Shown: piece by piece, positions 1 through 8,183 of the stretch | How positions within the stretch are numbered: the stretch's first letter is position 1 | Layout: every line of letters starts with the position of its first letter | DNA from: RYN-230 sp963711705 | Lineage (GTDB): Bacteria > Actinomycetota > Actinomycetes > Streptosporangiales > Streptosporangiaceae | Length of the DNA: 64,000 nucleotides | Direction: 5' to 3' | Assembly: GCA_963711705.1 (NCBI GenBank) | Contig: CAVQFM010000016.1 | Coordinates: 3,150 to 67,149, forward strand | The notes under the pieces: generated by a model | What the model was told of the DNA's origin: nothing | Databases searched by the model: none | What the model saw: the letters and a program-made list of their open reading frames with translations, nothing else | Program-made: the position numbers and the translations under genes

Positions 1-33
1 GACTTCGAATTCCTGGCGAAGCTCGGCGATTGA
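1..33 (+). CDS. C-terminal end of an unidentified gene (partial)
   Basis: The first 33 bases read in frame as DFEFLAKLGD followed by TGA. The gene starts outside the window, so only the last ten residues are visible and no function can be given. It would converge on the minus-strand gene that ends at 123. Confidence 0.4.
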   Translation, partial: DFEFLAKLGD

Positions 34-122
34 ACGGACCCTCGCGCCACGGCGGCCGGGCCAGCAGGCGTTCAGCGTGACTCAGCGACGGCTCGTTAGC
101 TGCCCAGGCTGACAGCGCATTT

Positions 123-1175
123 CTACCCTCGCTGCGCTTGTGCGCTGCTGAGGATCCAGCCAAGCGGCCCGTCATCCAGCTTGATCCAGTTGGTGGTGGG
201 CCGGTTTGCCGTCAGGACGTCGGTGAGCCAGTAGGTCCGGTCAGGGTCCCACCCGGCCAGGACGGTGCAGGCTTCGTCCACCGGGAGCGGGCGCCCAGCA
301 GTAGATAGGTAGCCCACGACGCTGACGTGCACCGCGTCGTAGTCTGCGGCGACGGCAGTGAAGTCAGGGATCAGCCAACGGCCGGCCCAGCCGGTTGCCC
401 TCCACCAATCATGCCGACGGCTATTGGTGACCTCTACGGGGTACCGAGCGACTAGTTCGGCCCACTGAGCCGGGCCGGATACCTCATAGATCCGTACTCC
501 GGTTTGTGGCTCTACGGGCCAGCAGCGAGCTTCTTCCCACCCGAGCCCGTCCTCGACCAGGGCCAGGCCCACGGCTCCAAGACCAGGAAGTGACCTCGTG
601 GTGGACATGAGCCGCGCGTGGGCCGGACTCGACCACCAGTGGCCGCTGATCGGCGCAGTCAGATCCTCCGGCCGATTCTGTGCGGCCCGCTCCTCTTCGA
701 TCAGTGCAGTTCGCCAGGCGGCCAGCTCGGCGGTCGCGCCCGTGAGCGAGGGCGGGCTGCCGCCCTCGGCGAGCCACTCCACGTACTGCTGGCGGGTGAT
801 TGCGGCCGGAGTGGCCCACCAACTGGCCGCCGGTGCGGCGATGAGCGCCTGGGCCATAGGCAGCAGTGCGTCGCGGACGGCCGGATCTGCCAGTGCTAGA
901 TCCTCGTCATCTGGCTCCTGCCAGTACCTGGCGAAGTCCACCGGCCGCGCCAGGGCGGCCAGCAGGGTCAGCTCGTCGGCATGTGTCACGAGGGATTCAA
1001 GATCTGTATGGGCAACGCAGGCAACGAGCTCATCGGTGAGCCCGGTCAGACCCCCCGTATGCATGCCGTCCGATACGCGATCCCAGCCGGGATAATCGCC
1101 AGGATCCAAGAGCGACCAGCACAACAGCCGTCCACGCGGGCCCTCAAGCAGGATCTCGGCATCAGCCCGTCCCAT
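123..1175 (-). CDS. hypothetical protein, 350 aa
   Basis: A soluble, Trp-rich acidic protein of 350 aa with no signal peptide or membrane segment. A good ribosome site (AAGGTGGG) sits about five bases before the ATG at 1175, which supports both start and strand. I recognise no family. The last quarter (around DEACTVLAGWDPDRTYWLTD) looks like a compact folded domain rather than low-complexity filler, and codon use is typical of the window. The opposite strand is also open here, but those frames are Arg/Ser/Pro-rich shadows. The neighbours give no functional clue. Confidence 0.7.
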   Translation of the reverse strand: MGRADAEILLEGPRGRLLCWSLLDPGDYPGWDRVSDGMHTGGLTGLTDELVACVAHTDLESLVTHADELTLLAALARPVDFARYWQEPDDEDLALADPAVRDALLPMAQALIAAPAASWWATPAAITRQQYVEWLAEGGSPPSLTGATAELAAWRTALIEEERAAQNRPEDLTAPISGHWWSSPAHARLMSTTRSLPGLGAVGLALVEDGLGWEEARCWPVEPQTGVRIYEVSGPAQWAELVARYPVEVTNSRRHDWWRATGWAGRWLIPDFTAVAADYDAVHVSVVGYLSTAGRPLPVDEACTVLAGWDPDRTYWLTDVLTANRPTTNWIKLDDGPLGWILSSAQAQRG

Positions 1176-1515
1176 TGGCCCACCTTAGAGCGAAATTATC
1201 TACCGTAACCAGCGGGTATCCGGGCTCACACGGCAGCGGGAGCTTACTGGCTGCGCGGTATTGCCCGGTCCCGGGAAGGCCGCCCAGCTGTCATCTCCTC
1301 GCCCCAGGCAAGCGAAGCCATACGCGGAACCATGCGGGGCGGCCGGCCATTAGTGATTGATTTCAGGTACCGGCGGACGAAGAAAGCAGAGCGGCTCTCG
1401 CACCTTCACCGGCCGGGTCACCGGAGACGGGGACGCCGCTGACAGCTACCCGGCCGGCGGTTCGTGCATTCCGCCGCCGGAGTACCGCTCCTGCGTCCGG
1501 CGCGTCCAGGTCTGG
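1176..1515. other. 340-base stretch without a recognised gene
   Basis: It lies upstream of the 350-aa gene and downstream of the membrane-protein gene ending at 1516. It must hold the promoter of the former. The open frames crossing it are low-complexity and have no ribosome site. I see no RNA gene or clear hairpin. Confidence 0.5.
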
Positions 1516-2205
1516 CTAAGGTCCGGCTGCCGGATCAGGAACGGGACCGGACGGCCGCCGGGGGCGGGCCCGGACACCAAGCACGATCAGCGCGATCGCT
1601 ATCAGGATGAGCACAATGCCGCCGATGAGCAGGCCGATACCGATGCCGAACAAGTGCGGGATGGTCAGAGCCAGCCCTCCGGTGAAAGCTACCGGGGCGG
1701 CAGTGTCGGTGTTCATCGCGACCACCCGGTAGGAGCCGTCAGTAACGGTCCACGTCAGGGTCGGATGGTTTCCGCTCGCCTTGGCCACCCAGAACGACTG
1801 AGATCCGGGCGGCGGTGGTGTGGCGGTGCCGCCGTGCCGGGTCAGTTTCAGGTGAAACGGCGTGACAGACACGTCGGTGGCCACATCGTGGCTGACGCTG
1901 CTGAGATAGCGATTCACCGCGCTCGCCGGGCCGATGCCCAGGAAGAGGCCATGTCCGGCCCCGGTCGGCGTGGCGGTAAAACGCAACCGGACGTTGCCAA
2001 AGACGGTCTGCACGCCGGATACGCCCTGAATCGTGCCAGCCTGTGACACCAGGGCGCGGGTCGGCGTCAACACCTGCTGCGCGCCCGAACTCAGGGTGTC
2101 ATTCGACCCGAACAAGGCCATCAGCGCACCGCCACCGATCGCGGCCAGCACGCCGATCACCAGCAGCACGCCCCCGAGCACAATCAGCACAACTTGTTTT
2201 GCCAT
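1516..2205 (-). CDS. membrane-anchored hypothetical protein with two terminal helices
   Basis: The product is 229 aa. One hydrophobic helix lies at about residues 4-28 and a second at about 190-220, followed by a short Arg/Pro-rich tail. The roughly 160 residues between them are polar and probably extracytoplasmic. The start is the ATG at 2205, with GGGGGAG six bases upstream; a further-upstream GTG at 2229 lacks a ribosome site. The layout (helix, globular domain, helix) is common among actinobacterial envelope proteins of unknown role. No catalytic motif is visible. Confidence 0.7.
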   Translation of the reverse strand: MAKQVVLIVLGGVLLVIGVLAAIGGGALMALFGSNDTLSSGAQQVLTPTRALVSQAGTIQGVSGVQTVFGNVRLRFTATPTGAGHGLFLGIGPASAVNRYLSSVSHDVATDVSVTPFHLKLTRHGGTATPPPPGSQSFWVAKASGNHPTLTWTVTDGSYRVVAMNTDTAAPVAFTGGLALTIPHLFGIGIGLLIGGIVLILIAIALIVLGVRARPRRPSGPVPDPAAGP

Positions 2206-2316
2206 GGCATCTCCCCCGAGTGCAGTCAAAACGCTAACAGAGTGCAGCGGGGCAGACCAGCGGCCGCGCTCACCGGGGGTGCGTCGCAGCGTGGCAGGAC
2301 GGGGCGCTGCCCCCGA

Positions 2317-2919
2317 TCATTGGCCGGGCGGGCGTGGTTGGCGTAGCCCGGCGATGAGCAGCCCGACCACGCGGCGCGCGTCGTAACGCGAGTCGCTGTC
2401 GACACCAGCGCACAGGTTGCCGATGCCGCGCATGAGTTCGTAGGCATCGATATCCGGGCGGATCTCGCCGGCGGCGGCAGCGGCGCCGAGCAGCTGGGCG
2501 CACACCGGGACGAGGCGGTCCAGAAAGTAGGCGTGCAGGGTCTCGAAGCTCGCGTTGTCGGACTGCAGCGCCGCGGCGAGCCCGTGCTTGGTGATCAGGA
2601 AATCAACGAAGAGATCGATCCATTGCGTCAGCGCGGCGAGCGGCGTGCTGCTGCTCGCCAGCAGGGCCGGTCCAGCCTGGGCGCAAGCCTCAACCTGGTG
2701 GCGGTAGACGGCAATGATGAGGTCGGCCCGGGTCGGGAAGTGGCGGTAGATCGTGCCCATCCCGACGCCGGCCTTGGCCGCAATGTCGCGTACCGGTGCT
2801 TCCACGCCGGAACTGACGAACACGGCGGCGGCGGCGTCCAGCAGCGTCTGCTCGTTACGGCGGGCATCGGCCCGCTTGCGAGGCGACTCATGCCCTGCTC
2901 GCCGGTGGTCGTCGGGCAC
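2317..2919 (-). CDS. TetR/AcrR family transcriptional repressor
   Basis: The 200-aa protein has a classic N-terminal TetR helix-turn-helix at about residues 28-68, with VRDIAAKAGVGMGTIYRHF followed by PTRADLIIAVYRHQ. A variable ligand-binding helical domain follows. The gene starts at a GTG with a GGAGAGGG site upstream. It is divergent from the LLM oxidoreductase gene, and a strong dyad (2951-2993) lies just upstream of its own start. The inference is that it represses itself and the oxidoreductase. The ligand cannot be read from sequence. Confidence 0.9.
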   Translation of the reverse strand: MPDDHRRAGHESPRKRADARRNEQTLLDAAAAVFVSSGVEAPVRDIAAKAGVGMGTIYRHFPTRADLIIAVYRHQVEACAQAGPALLASSSTPLAALTQWIDLFVDFLITKHGLAAALQSDNASFETLHAYFLDRLVPVCAQLLGAAAAAGEIRPDIDAYELMRGIGNLCAGVDSDSRYDARRVVGLLIAGLRQPRPPGQ

Positions 2920-2950
2920 CGCGACGGTCCCTCTCCTCGCCCAGTTGCAA

Positions 2951-2993
2951 AGCGGAACAGCGCTCCGTATAGTTAGCGGAGCAGTGTTCCGCT
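2951..2993. promoter_or_regulatory. TetR-type operator, large inverted repeat
   Basis: Arms at 2951-2967 and 2977-2993 are inverted copies matching at 15 of 17 positions, separated by nine A/T-rich bases. Each arm is itself a near palindrome of the GGAaC...GtTCC kind, so the site could hold two repressor dimers. It sits 32 bases upstream of the tetR start and about 70 bases upstream of the plus-strand transcript's first ORF, as expected for an operator serving both directions. Confidence 0.8.
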
Positions 2994-3063
2994 TCTAATC
3001 ATGCCACAGCCGCGGACGGGCCGCACGCCGTGGCACCAGTGCCCCGCGATGAGGAGACACGTC

Positions 3064-3150
3064 ATGCCCCACCGCATCTTGGGCCGCACCGGCCATGAGA
3101 AGCACGACAGTCCGCCCGCCGTGCTCGACCCGGCACTGCGGCCGCGCTGA
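3064..3150 (+). CDS. 28-aa ORF coupled to the LLM gene; possible aldo/keto reductase remnant
   Basis: An ATG at 3064 preceded by a good site (ATGAGGAGACAC) opens a 28-codon frame starting MPHRILGRTGHE. That resembles the first residues of aldo/keto reductases, which often begin M..R.LGrTG. The frame stops with a TGATG overlap on the ATG of the next gene. It could be a translated leader for coupling, or the stump of a lost reductase gene. The resemblance is short and not proof. Confidence 0.4.
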   Translation: MPHRILGRTGHEKHDSPPAVLDPALRPR

Positions 3151-4049
3151 TGGCGCGCGCGCGAATGCCGCACCCGGCCGGACCGCGGTTCGGGATCATG
3201 ACGGCCCCCACACAGGTCACCTATCGCGACGTGCTGCGGGTATGGCGAGAGGCGGACACCATCCCGCAGATCGAGCATGCCTGGCTGTTCGATCACCTCA
3301 TGCCGATCGGCGGCGACCCCAACGGGCCGGCCTTCGAAGGCTGGACACTGCTCTCCGCCCTCGCGGCGCAAACCGGACGGCTGCGTCTCGGGCTCCTGGT
3401 GACCAGCAACCGCTTCCGGCCGCCGGCGATGCTGGCCAAGATCGCCGCGACTGTCAACGTCGTCTCCGGTGGGCGCCTCGAATTCGGCATCGGCGCAGGC
3501 TCACGGCCTGGCCACCCGGTGGCCCGGCGTGAGTACGAGGCACACGGCCTGCCCTTCCACGACTCCGCGTACGCGGTCGGCAGCCTCGCCGAAGCGTGCA
3601 CCGTCATCCGGCGGCTGTGGACCGAGGCCGAACCGTTCGACTTCGACGGCAGCTACCTCCACCTGACCGGGGCGTTCTGCAACCCCAAACCCGTCCAGCG
3701 ACCTCATCCGCCGATACTCATCGGGGGACGCTCCACCGCGACGCTGCGCGTGGCCGCCGAGCATGCCGACCTGTGGAACATGCCCGGCGGGGACATCGAC
3801 GACGCCATCGGTCGCAGCGCTCTGCTGGACCGCTGCTGCGCCGAGATCGGCCGCGACCCCGCCTCGATCACCCGGTCCATCGTCCTGCCGGTCTCCTACG
3901 ACCACCCCGGCAGCACCCGGGACGCGATCGATGGAGCCATCGGCGCCGGCTTCCAGCACATCGTCCTGGGGCTGCCCGCCCCCTACCCCGGAAACGCCGC
4001 CCGCTGGGTCACCAGCGAGCTCATCACACCCACGGCCAGCCACGGCTGA
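3150..4049 (+). CDS. LLM-class flavin/F420-dependent oxidoreductase
   Basis: A luciferase-like TIM-barrel protein of 299 aa. Typical landmarks are HAWLFDHLMPIGGDPNGPAFEGW near residues 43-65, RLRLGLLVTSNRFRPPAMLAKIAATVNVVSGGRLEFGIGAGS cut around residues 77-118 (strand 4 and the cofactor loop), and HPPILIGGRST at about 186-196. In actinobacteria this subfamily usually binds coenzyme F420 rather than FMN; which one is used here is inferred. The ATG overlaps the stop of the preceding mini-ORF (TGATG). Control by the divergent TetR repressor is likely. The substrate is unknown. Confidence 0.88.
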   Translation: MARARMPHPAGPRFGIMTAPTQVTYRDVLRVWREADTIPQIEHAWLFDHLMPIGGDPNGPAFEGWTLLSALAAQTGRLRLGLLVTSNRFRPPAMLAKIAATVNVVSGGRLEFGIGAGSRPGHPVARREYEAHGLPFHDSAYAVGSLAEACTVIRRLWTEAEPFDFDGSYLHLTGAFCNPKPVQRPHPPILIGGRSTATLRVAAEHADLWNMPGGDIDDAIGRSALLDRCCAEIGRDPASITRSIVLPVSYDHPGSTRDAIDGAIGAGFQHIVLGLPAPYPGNAARWVTSELITPTASHG

Positions 4050-4054
4050 TCCGC

Positions 4055-4843
4055 TCAGCCCTGGTCGGCGCCGCGCTCCTTGAGCCAGTCAACGAGAATC
4101 TGGCGTCTGGTGCCGGTGGCCCCCGCGGCCTGGAGCGCAGTCTGCTCCGAGTAGCCGGGGATCACATTGATGCTGGCCCCCTGGGCCAGGAGATACTCGG
4201 CCATCCGGCGCTGGCCGCCATGGCAGGCCTGCCAGAAGGCCTCGTCGATCTCCTGGCTGGTCGGCGGTGGGTCGGCCGCCAGGAACTCATCCACCGTGGC
4301 CCGGTCGCCCAGCCCGGCCGCCTCCCAGAGGCTGCCGATGCGCGCGCCCCGGGCGACGAGCAGCCGGGCGACATGCCAGCACCCATAGCCGACCGCATTG
4401 GCCAGCGGTGTGCCGATCGACCCGCCGGGAACGTCGATATCCGCGCCGCCATCGATCAGCGCCGCGGCCACCTCGACGTCATCGCTGCTGGCCGCCCAGT
4501 GCAGCGCCGTCTCATCGCACCGGGTGGGGTGGCGGAAGCTGGGGTCGGCCCCGGCCTGGATCAGCAACTGCACAATCTGCGGGCCGTTGGGGAAGTAACC
4601 CGGCCAGTCGGCGACCACGTGCAGCAGCGGCCTGAAGCCACCTTTGCGGTCGACCAGCCCGGCCCGGGCCAGACGGGGGTCTTCGGCCAGGAGACGCCGG
4701 ATCGCACCTGTATCACCGCCGTGCACGGCGCGCACAAGCTCAACCGCCCGCGGGTCACTCTCCGGGATTTCCATAGGAGCCGTCTCGTCGCCCATCGGCA
4801 CCATCATCGCAACCAGCCGCAGGACAAACGGAACCGCTGGCAC
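4055..4843 (-). CDS. ankyrin-repeat protein
   Basis: About 262 aa. Ankyrin helices are readable as successive units: GADPSFRHPTRCDETALHWAASSDDVEVAAALIDGGAD around residues 95-130, GTPLANAVGYGCWHVARLLVARGA next, and EAFWQACHGGQRRMAEYLLAQGASIN near 205-230. Such proteins act through protein contacts. The start is uncertain: a GTG lies four bases after the stop of the HD-domain gene, but conservation seems to begin near MEIPESDPRAVELVRAVHGGD, so an ATG at 4807 or 4795 is possible. It is the last gene of the HTH-HD-ankyrin group and ends six bases from the convergent LLM gene. Confidence 0.8.
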   Translation of the reverse strand: MPAVPFVLRLVAMMVPMGDETAPMEIPESDPRAVELVRAVHGGDTGAIRRLLAEDPRLARAGLVDRKGGFRPLLHVVADWPGYFPNGPQIVQLLIQAGADPSFRHPTRCDETALHWAASSDDVEVAAALIDGGADIDVPGGSIGTPLANAVGYGCWHVARLLVARGARIGSLWEAAGLGDRATVDEFLAADPPPTSQEIDEAFWQACHGGQRRMAEYLLAQGASINVIPGYSEQTALQAAGATGTRRQILVDWLKERGADQG

Positions 4844-4846
4844 CGC

Positions 4847-5674
4847 TCACAGGAAGTTGTTGGGCCAGATCATCGTCCGCCACATGTGCGCCACCGGGGA
4901 GCCGTCGAACCCAAGTCCCTCGGCCGGCTGCCGGAAATTCCGCCCCACTACGTCCGCGAACTCGTCGAAGTCGACGGCGACATCCGGATCGAACGAGTAG
5001 ATGTCGTTGACCGTGACCAGGCGCGACGTCATGTACCAGCGATGCTGCCGCGCTGCCTCGTGCTCCCGGCGGATGTAGTCGGGCGGGCGGTAGTCCGGCC
5101 CGAAGTAGTCGATATAAGCCTGCGGGTAGGTGTAGCCCACCGACTCGTCCGCGAAGTACCGCAGCGCCTCGTGCTTCTCGATGGCCCAGGCGACTTCCTC
5201 GTCGACATACGGGGCGACCAGCTGCGCGCCCCAGTAACCATGGTTGGCCGACAGCAGCCCGGCGATCGCGATGTCGTGCACCAGGCACGCCATGATCACC
5301 TTCTCGCCGAGCCCGTTCAGCCGGGCCACCCGGGCACTCTGCAGCAGATGCGTGCGCGCGATCGGGCTGAACCGCAGCAGGAAGAAGTCCTTGAGCGCCG
5401 GGCGCTCGGGCATCTTCGGCAGGGCCGGGTTGTCGCCCATCATGAAGACCGTGTCCGGATGCCTGGCCTCGGCCAGCAGCGCTCCCTGGCTGGCGCTCGC
5501 GGGCGTGCCCATGACCGCCGCGGCGGGCGGCATGATGATGCGGCGCCTGCCGTTGACGGCGTCATCGAGGGGCTCGCGGATCCAGTTCGACAGCCCCGCG
5601 TCCCGCAGGGCTGCGGGCAGCTCGTGGGGCGGCACCCGGGTCGTGGGCCGCTGCGCCTCCGTGGCCTCGGTCAT
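4847..5674 (-). CDS. HD-domain metal-dependent phosphohydrolase-like protein
   Basis: 275 aa from the ATG at 5674, which has GAGGGG upstream. The HD signature is in the central part: a His in ARTHLLQSARVARLNG, then MACLVHDIAIAG, then the metal-ligand-like NHGYWGAQLVAPYVDEEVAWAIEKHEAL. HD proteins hydrolyse phosphoesters or act as hydratases or lyases on small molecules; the substrate is not readable here. The gene begins 14 bases after the stop of the small HTH gene, so they are probably co-transcribed. A longer upstream in-frame extension exists but is low complexity and would overlap the HTH gene. Confidence 0.82.
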   Translation of the reverse strand: MTEATEAQRPTTRVPPHELPAALRDAGLSNWIREPLDDAVNGRRRIIMPPAAAVMGTPASASQGALLAEARHPDTVFMMGDNPALPKMPERPALKDFFLLRFSPIARTHLLQSARVARLNGLGEKVIMACLVHDIAIAGLLSANHGYWGAQLVAPYVDEEVAWAIEKHEALRYFADESVGYTYPQAYIDYFGPDYRPPDYIRREHEAARQHRWYMTSRLVTVNDIYSFDPDVAVDFDEFADVVGRNFRQPAEGLGFDGSPVAHMWRTMIWPNNFL

Positions 5675-5688
5675 GTTTGCCTGTCCCC

Positions 5689-6057
5689 TCAGGGGCCCGC
5701 GCCGGTCTCCCCGGCCAGGTCCAGGTCGAGCTGATCCTCCAGCCACCGGTTGTGGCTGTCCCACGCGGCCTGCTTGGTGGTGCCCAGGGCCGCGCCGATC
5801 TGCGACCATGAGGCGCCCGCCGCCCGCGCGGCGCGGACGGTGAGCTGGCGTCCGCAGGCGGCCTTTCGGACGATCACTTCACTCAGCGCGAGCAGTTCCA
5901 GGGCTTCCTGCTGCGACAGCGGTGCGGCCGCCGGGCCATCGGCCGGGTCCGGCGCCAGGCCCGGCGGGGCGAGCAGGTCGCGCATCCGCAACTGGTCGTA
6001 GCGGGCCACCGCGGTCGCCAGCGTGTGCTGGCGGTCGAGGCCGGCTGGCGTGGTCAT
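5689..6057 (-). CDS. small helix-turn-helix protein
   Basis: About 122 aa from an ATG preceded by GGGAG. The C-terminal half has a clear sigma-70-region-4-like helix-turn-helix, RAARAAGASWSQIGAALGTTKQAAWDSHNRWLE. The N-terminal half is helical with an Ala/Pro linker. Proteins of this type in actinobacteria act as small DNA-binding regulators. It heads a likely operon with the HD and ankyrin genes, and the hairpin at 6087-6108 may be its operator. Confidence 0.75.
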   Translation of the reverse strand: MTTPAGLDRQHTLATAVARYDQLRMRDLLAPPGLAPDPADGPAAAPLSQQEALELLALSEVIVRKAACGRQLTVRAARAAGASWSQIGAALGTTKQAAWDSHNRWLEDQLDLDLAGETGAGP

Positions 6058-6086
6058 GTCTCCCAGCCTCACGCGAGCCCATCCAG

Positions 6087-6108
6087 CCCGTCAAGCTATC
6101 TTGACGGG
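6087..6108. terminator. 9-bp perfect inverted repeat between gap and the HTH gene
   Basis: CCCGTCAAG (6087-6095) and CTTGACGGG (6100-6108) form a perfect stem with a four-base loop, 23 bases past the end of gap. It may terminate gap. Alternatively, the TTGACG inside one arm could be a -35 box for the HTH gene, making the palindrome an operator. Both readings fit. Confidence 0.55.
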
Positions 6109-6130
6109 TTTCGCGCCCAGCTGACCGCCG

Positions 6131-7144
6131 TCAGCCCGGAAGCTGGGCGGCCACCCGCTCGGTGAGCTCCACCAGGCGGTTGGAGAACCCCCACTCGTTG
6201 TCGTACCAGGCCGAGACCTTGACCTGGGTGCCGATGATCTTCGTCAGGCCAGAGTCGAAGATCGCCGAATGCGGGTCACCCACGATGTCAGCCGATACCA
6301 GCGGGTCCTCGCTGTAGCTGAGGATGCCCTTGAGCGGCCCGTCCGCGGCGGCCTGGTAGGCCGCGTTGACCTCGGCCACGGTGACCGGGCGGGCCGAGTC
6401 GATGGTCAGGTCGGTGATCGACCCGGTCGGGACCGGGACGCGCAGCGCGGCACCGTCGAGCCGGCCCGCCAGCTCGGGCATGACCAGGCCGATGGCGCGG
6501 GCGGCACCGCTGGACGCCGGGATGATGCTGAGCGCGGCGGCGCGGGCGCGGCGGAAGTCCGAATGCGGGCCATCCTGCAGGTTCTGGTCCTGCGTGTACG
6601 CGTGCACGGTCGTCATCAGCCCACGCTCGATGCCGAACGCGTCGTGGAACACCTTGGCCAGCGGGGCCAGGCAGTTGGTGGTGCATGACGCGTTGGAGAT
6701 CACGTCGTACCGCGCCGGGTCATAGCTGCCCTCGTTGACGCCCAGCACGATCGTGGCCACGCCGTCCCCGGAGGCTGGCGCGGTCACCACGACCTTGCGT
6801 GCGCCAGCCGCCAGGTGGCGGCGGGCGTCAGCAGCCTTGGTGAACCGGCCGGTCGACTCGACCGCGATGTCCACGCCCAGGCTGGCCCAGGGCAGGTCGC
6901 CGGGGTCGCGTTCCTGGAGCACCCGGATGGACCGGCCGGCCACCGTGATGCTGTCCCCGGTACTGGTCACCGGGTCGGCGAGACGGCCGGCCACCGAGTC
7001 GAACTTCAGCAGGTTGGCCAGCATCGCCGCATCGGCCAGGTCGTTGACCGCCACGATGTCCAGGTCACTGCCCTGGGCGAGCGCGGCACGCAGGAAGTTG
7101 CGGCCGATCCGCCCGAAGCCGTTGATGCCGATCCGGGTAGGCAC
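6131..7144 (-). CDS. gap: glyceraldehyde-3-phosphate dehydrogenase, type I
   Basis: 337 aa, the usual length. The NAD-binding GINGFGRIGR is at residues 6-15, with an acidic Asp at position 35 favouring NAD over NADP. The catalytic Cys154 lies in SNASCTTNCLAP, and the phosphate-binding IPASSGAA and C-terminal WYDNEWGFSNR are present. It converts glyceraldehyde 3-phosphate to 1,3-bisphosphoglycerate in the cytosol. It stands alone, without pgk or tpiA, directly downstream of a MarR regulator read in the same direction. It may be a second, conditionally used copy rather than the main glycolytic gene. Confidence 0.96.
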   Translation of the reverse strand: MPTRIGINGFGRIGRNFLRAALAQGSDLDIVAVNDLADAAMLANLLKFDSVAGRLADPVTSTGDSITVAGRSIRVLQERDPGDLPWASLGVDIAVESTGRFTKAADARRHLAAGARKVVVTAPASGDGVATIVLGVNEGSYDPARYDVISNASCTTNCLAPLAKVFHDAFGIERGLMTTVHAYTQDQNLQDGPHSDFRRARAAALSIIPASSGAARAIGLVMPELAGRLDGAALRVPVPTGSITDLTIDSARPVTVAEVNAAYQAAADGPLKGILSYSEDPLVSADIVGDPHSAIFDSGLTKIIGTQVKVSAWYDNEWGFSNRLVELTERVAAQLPG

Positions 7145-7172
7145 AGTGCTCTCCTGTTCTCGGGTGAGGGAT

Positions 7173-7616
7173 TCACGGGTCGCGGCCGAGCACGGTCAGC
7201 CGGGACAGCGCGGGCAGCGCCGCCGCGATCGCCGCCCGCTCGGCCAGGGTAAGGCGGCCGGTCAGCCCGGCCAGCCGGCCCACCCGGCTGGCGCGGCGCC
7301 CGGCGACCACGGCTGCGCCCGCCGGGGTGAGCTGGACCAGGACGGCCCGCCCGTCGGCCGGGTCGGGGTGGCGCTCGACCAGCCCATCGCGCTCCAGCCG
7401 GGTGACCAGCTGGGTGATCGCGGACTGGGTCACCTGCTCGGTAGCGGTCAGCTCGCTGAGCCGCAGCGGGCTGCGCCGCGACAGCGTGTGCAGCACCGAC
7501 AGCGTGGTGAAACTCAGCCGCCCGGTGGCCGGCAGCCGGATGAACAGGCTGTTGAACTCCTCGATGACGGTGGTCAGCTCGCCCACGTCCAGCTCTGCTG
7601 CCCCGGCCTTTACCAC
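7173..7616 (-). CDS. MarR-family transcriptional regulator
   Basis: 147 aa with the winged-helix core LSFTTLSVLHTLSRRSPLRLSELTATEQVTQSAITQLVTRLERDGLV cut across residues 34-80, followed by the wing PDPADGRAVLVQLTPAG. MarR proteins repress genes and release DNA on binding small ligands or on oxidation. It ends 28 bases before the start of gap and reads toward it, so the two are probably one transcript. An unusually A/T-rich segment with a palindrome lies upstream. Confidence 0.9.
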   Translation of the reverse strand: MVKAGAAELDVGELTTVIEEFNSLFIRLPATGRLSFTTLSVLHTLSRRSPLRLSELTATEQVTQSAITQLVTRLERDGLVERHPDPADGRAVLVQLTPAGAAVVAGRRASRVGRLAGLTGRLTLAERAAIAAALPALSRLTVLGRDP

Positions 7617-7638
7617 GCGCCGAATTGTATCAAAGAAT

Positions 7639-7648
7639 TATTTAAATA
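7639..7648. promoter_or_regulatory. A/T-rich promoter region with palindrome upstream of marR
   Basis: Bases 7624-7660 are strongly A/T-rich against the G+C-rich background and contain the perfect palindrome TATTTAAATA at 7639-7648. A minus-strand -10-like TACAAT sits between it and the marR start. The palindrome is a plausible self-regulation site for MarR. Confidence 0.5.
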
Positions 7649-7698
7649 TCTTATCTAAACGGCCCGTTCCAGCCACCGCCCGCCGTCAGGCCGGCCTA

Positions 7699-7747
7699 TC
7701 AGCCCCGGAATGACGGACACCCCTCAGCCCGGGATGCCGGACACCCC
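7699..7747. repeat. tandem pair of about 24-bp direct repeats
   Basis: Two imperfect copies, starting TCAGCCCCGGAATGACGG and TCAGCCCGGGATGCCGG and both ending GGACACCCC. They lie in non-coding DNA. Function unknown. Confidence 0.5.
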
Positions 7748-8033
7748 GCGATGCCCATCACTGCCGCACTCCGCCGGCGCGGTGCCCAGGCTCCCGGGCA
7801 TGGATCTCAAGGACGCGGCGCCGCGTATGAGGCCATCATCATGCCCATCTGCCAGGAGATAGGCCGGCAGGCGCCGGTCCCGCCCCGGCAGTCGCCAGCG
7901 CCCCCGCCGGGCAGTGCGGATGATCCGCTCACCGCACCGGTCTGGCCACCGCGCACTGATACCCGGCGCCCGGCCGGTCCCGCCCAGCCGCGCGGGAGTA
8001 AGCGGCCGGGGCCCGGGAGCGGCCGCGTTCTAC

Positions 8034-8081
8034 CGGGCTGACCTGCCGCGGCACGCCCGGGCTGACCTCCCGTGGCACGCC
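8034..8081. repeat. tandem pair of 24-bp direct repeats
   Basis: Copies at 8034-8057 and 8058-8081 match at 22 of 24 positions and begin CGGGCTGACCT. They lie about 100 bases upstream of the DUF1707 gene and may be regulatory or residual. Confidence 0.55.
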
Positions 8082-8183
8082 GGGCGGAGCAACCGCCGAA
8101 ACCTGTGCCCGTTCTTATGCGGATGACCTCGGCGGCCGCCGGGTTACGCTTTTAGTGCGATTGTGCTGGTTGGGGAGGTGCCG

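Larger units (their letters stand above)
7617..8183. other. 567-base stretch without a recognised gene
   Basis: Between the divergent marR and DUF1707 genes. Beyond the marR promoter it holds two pairs of short direct repeats (listed separately). The 96-codon frame crossing it is Pro/Arg-rich, lacks a ribosome site and is not a convincing gene. Confidence 0.5.

Noticed and set aside
1357..2046. 229-codon plus-strand frame
   Set aside because: Overlaps the minus-strand membrane protein, which has a strong ribosome site and two proper helices.
3596..5734. 712-codon plus-strand open frame across the ankyrin and HD genes
   Set aside because: Arg/His/Pro-rich composition, no family motif, and the opposite strand carries clear ankyrin and HD domains with ribosome sites. 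It is a G+C-driven shadow.
7751..8041. 96-codon ORF in the marR/DUF1707 gap
   Set aside because: Pro/Arg-rich, no ribosome site, no family resemblance; treated as non-coding.
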